A stretch of DNA of 22,266 nucleotides. It comes from a virus. The notes beneath the pieces were generated by a model. It was not told the DNA's origin. It made no database searches and saw only the letters and a program-made list of their open reading frames with translations. A program made the position numbers and the translations under genes. The stretch is from positions 1 to 22,266 of the IMG/VR virus record IMGVR_UViG_3300026382_000281; one strand, given 5' to 3'. Below are positions 20,596 to 22,266 of the stretch, in pieces (the stretch's first letter is position 1; each line of letters starts with the position of its first letter).

Positions 20596-20997
20596 TTGAG
20601 AAGAGCTGAAATTATAACTTCTATCATCGAAGCTTTAAAACCTTTAAATATTCCTATTTATGAATGGAGAGTAACTCCTGCTGAGTTTAATGAGCTTCCT
20701 ATTATTGTTGTAAGGGATAAAGAGGATAGTGTTGATGAAGAAGCAAGTGGAAGTGAAAAACATTCTTTAAAAGTAGAAATCGAATATACAACCGCAAAAA
20801 AAGATTTGACCGCAAGAAATGTAAGAGAGGCTATAAGTTCAATTTTATCGGCTCTTAAAACTGCTGAAGACAATCCTATTGGAGACTATGCAAGTGTAAA
20901 AAGTATTGAGATTGATTTTGAACACCACGAAGTTATTGTTGGTCGTGGAATGATTGAACTTGAAATAACTTACTACACTGAAAAATGGGGGATATAA
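20596..20997 (+). CDS. Tail terminator (gpU-like)
   Basis: Caps the tail tube at its proper length and joins the head. 133 aa from TTG 20596 (LRRAEIITSIIEAL), 7 nt after AAGGA; the ATG at 20587 directly abuts that ribosome site and is less likely, though it would give 136 aa. IPIYEWRVTPAEFNELPIIVV, then an acidic DKEDSVDEEASG loop, LKVEIEYTTA and a closing ELEITYYTEKWG match the gpU/tail completion fold (PF06141-like; lambda gpU is 131 aa). Confidence 0.72.
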   Translation: MRRAEIITSIIEALKPLNIPIYEWRVTPAEFNELPIIVVRDKEDSVDEEASGSEKHSLKVEIEYTTAKKDLTARNVREAISSILSALKTAEDNPIGDYASVKSIEIDFEHHEVIVGRGMIELEITYYTEKWGI

Positions 20998-21404
20998 TGA
21001 ATTTAGATAGAGTAATTGAGAGTCTAAAACAAGAAGAGGGGTTTGAGGGGATGCCTTATGAAGATACAAGAGGCTATCCTACAATCGGATACGGAACTAA
21101 ACTTCCAATTACAGAAAAAGAAGCCGAACTTCTTTTAAAACACCGCCTTGATGAAAAAATTCTTGAACTTAATGAAAAAGAGCCTTTCTTTTTAGAACTT
21201 CCTGCAAAAGCACAAGAAGTTATAGCAAATATGGCTTATCAGCTTGGAGTTGATGGAGTGTTGAAGTTTAAAAAAATGTGGGCTGCTTTAAAAAATAAAG
21301 ATTATCAAAAAGCTGCAGATGAAATGCTTGATAGCAAGTGGGCAAGAGAACAGACACCAAACAGAGCTAAAAGACTTGCTGAAATTATGAGGAGTTTAGG
21401 ATGA
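20997..21404 (+). CDS. Endolysin, T4 lysozyme-type (GH24)
   Basis: Muramidase that breaks peptidoglycan at lysis. 135 aa. The frame opens at ATG 20985, but ATG 20997 lies behind GGGGGAT and overlaps the upstream stop by one base, so I use it. Catalytic set by alignment with T4 lysozyme: E14 in EEGFEG, D23 in YEDTRG, T29 in YPTIGYG. A later QEVIANMAYQLGVDG and the C-terminal TPNRAKRLAEIM are family-typical. No signal peptide, so release needs the holin downstream. Confidence 0.93.
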   Translation: MNLDRVIESLKQEEGFEGMPYEDTRGYPTIGYGTKLPITEKEAELLLKHRLDEKILELNEKEPFFLELPAKAQEVIANMAYQLGVDGVLKFKKMWAALKNKDYQKAADEMLDSKWAREQTPNRAKRLAEIMRSLG

Positions 21405-21904
21405 TACCTTTAGTTTCTATGCTTGCAAGTGCCGGAATGGACTTGGTGGCTAAGTTTGTTGATAAAGGAAAAGACGAGGCGGTTAAATATATTAAAGATA
21501 AAACGGGCATTGACTTATCCGAAAAAAGGGAGCTTACACCGCAAGAGTTGCAAAAAATAAAAGAGTTTGAAATTAAAAACAAAGAGCTTATTTTAGAGAA
21601 ATTGCAGATGTATTTAGCCGATAAGCAAAACGCAAGAGAAATGAATGTTGGTATCAGTGCAAATGAAAAAGTCCCTTTAATTAAAAAGATATATCCTGAA
21701 ATTCTTGCAACTATTGTTGTTATAGCTACTTTTGCAATGTTTTATCTTTCGGTATCCGTAAATTTAGAGCCGCCTAAAGAGAAGGTCGTAATGCTTCTTT
21801 TAGGAACGCTTAATACGGCGCTTGGAATGGTTTTGAGTTTTTATTTCGGAAGCAGCATAGGAAGCAAAGAAAAGACAGAAGTTTTAGCAAGGAAAATAAA
21901 GTGA
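21401..21904 (+). CDS. Holin-like two-TM membrane protein
   Basis: 167 aa, ATGA overlap with the endolysin gene and AGGAGTTTAGG upstream. N-terminal amphipathic region, a charged helical middle (ELTPQELQKIKEFEIKNKEL), then two transmembrane segments at about 101-120 and 129-150 and a basic C-terminus. Resembles GTA/phage 3TM-type holins (PF11351-like), where a first weak helix may count as the third segment. Its place right after the endolysin supports a holin. Confidence 0.78.
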   Translation: MIPLVSMLASAGMDLVAKFVDKGKDEAVKYIKDKTGIDLSEKRELTPQELQKIKEFEIKNKELILEKLQMYLADKQNAREMNVGISANEKVPLIKKIYPEILATIVVIATFAMFYLSVSVNLEPPKEKVVMLLLGTLNTALGMVLSFYFGSSIGSKEKTEVLARKIK

Positions 21905-22266
21905 GCGTTGATAAAGATTTCGTTTATATCGCAACCATTATAGCTTCTCTTGGAGGCGCTTGGTTTTTAGTCAGGTATCAGGTGGCTGAGCTTATAAAAG
22001 CACAAAAAGCTATGTTTAGCAAGCTAGATACCATAAGTGAAAAAGTCGTTTTAACCGAGCAGGAAGTAAACGGAATGAAAAGGGAAGTAAAAGAGCTTTC
22101 TGAATATAAACAAAAAATAACAATTCTTGAACAGACTACTGCACACCATATTGATTTGATAAGCGCAGAAGAAAAATTTGTAACGAGAAAAGAATTTGAA
22201 CTTGTTGTAAAAAACCTTGATAAAGATATTAAGGAATTAAAGAGCGGACAGTATGAGATTTTAAAG
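21901..22266 (+). CDS. TM plus coiled-coil protein, spanin-like (partial)
   Basis: GTG at 21901 overlaps the holin stop (GTGA); the frame is open to the window end, 122 codons. One N-terminal transmembrane segment (about 7-25, FVYIATIIASLGGAWFLV) and then a long charged coiled coil (FSKLDTISEKVVLTEQEV and onward). This is the layout of an inner-membrane spanin or of phage accessory lysis proteins, and the gene follows endolysin and holin. No outer-membrane spanin is seen within the window. The 3' end is missing. Confidence 0.6.
   Translation, partial: MSVDKDFVYIATIIASLGGAWFLVRYQVAELIKAQKAMFSKLDTISEKVVLTEQEVNGMKREVKELSEYKQKITILEQTTAHHIDLISAEEKFVTRKEFELVVKNLDKDIKELKSGQYEILK

Overview
The window looks like most of a temperate, lambda-like tailed phage (prophage or free phage), AT-rich, with AGA-rich Arg codon use and strong AAGGAG-type ribosome binding sites. 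The head genes have the order and lengths of the lambda head module. The proteins feel like phages of deep-branching Campylobacterota (Nautiliales and relatives), but the host is an inference from style and composition. No rRNA, tRNA, CRISPR or insertion sequence was seen. No integrase or attachment site is in the window, so the left end of the element lies outside it.

Left arm (1-4415, minus strand). A CI-type repressor with a self-cleaving S24 domain (3711-4415) is followed, in its own direction, by an unknown single-TM protein (2758-3702), then by two decayed copies of the repressor's own 3' end (2627-2757 and 2577-2620), then by an m5C methyltransferase, a putative restriction endonuclease and a Vsr-like mismatch endonuclease (2556-1). 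I read this as lysogenically expressed cargo added stepwise behind the repressor, each step leaving a repressor tail as a scar.

Control region (4416-4778). A consensus sigma70 promoter points right, with CCTTGCAAAT operator-like repeats on both sides of its -35 box. Two strong hairpins lie in the early leader.

Early region (4779-12007, plus strand). Tightly overlapping small genes include an excisionase/AlpA-like HTH protein, a Cas4/YqaJ-like Fe-S nuclease, a RecT-like annealing protein, SSB, a winged-helix protein, a replication initiator gene, a probable helicase-loader-like protein, a DUF1064 nuclease-like protein and a gpZ-like minor tail protein. The initiator gene carries twelve TAGCCA-type iterons in two groups of six, with an 11-12 bp period, followed by an AT-rich tract. 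This is very probably the phage replication origin, laid out like lambda ori inside gene O.

Packaging and late region (12004-22266, plus strand). A GC-rich structured patch is a candidate cos site. It is followed by Nu1-like terminase small subunit, GpA-family large subunit, a small ribbon-helix-helix protein, a frameshifted minus-strand moron, a gpW/DUF6148-like connector, portal, S49 protease with nested scaffold, gpD-like decoration protein, gpE-like capsid, FI-position protein, FII-like joining protein, gpU-like tail terminator, GH24 endolysin, two-TM holin and a spanin-like protein cut by the window end. A two-block element with conserved spacing sits upstream of both the connector and the tail-terminator genes and may be a late promoter.
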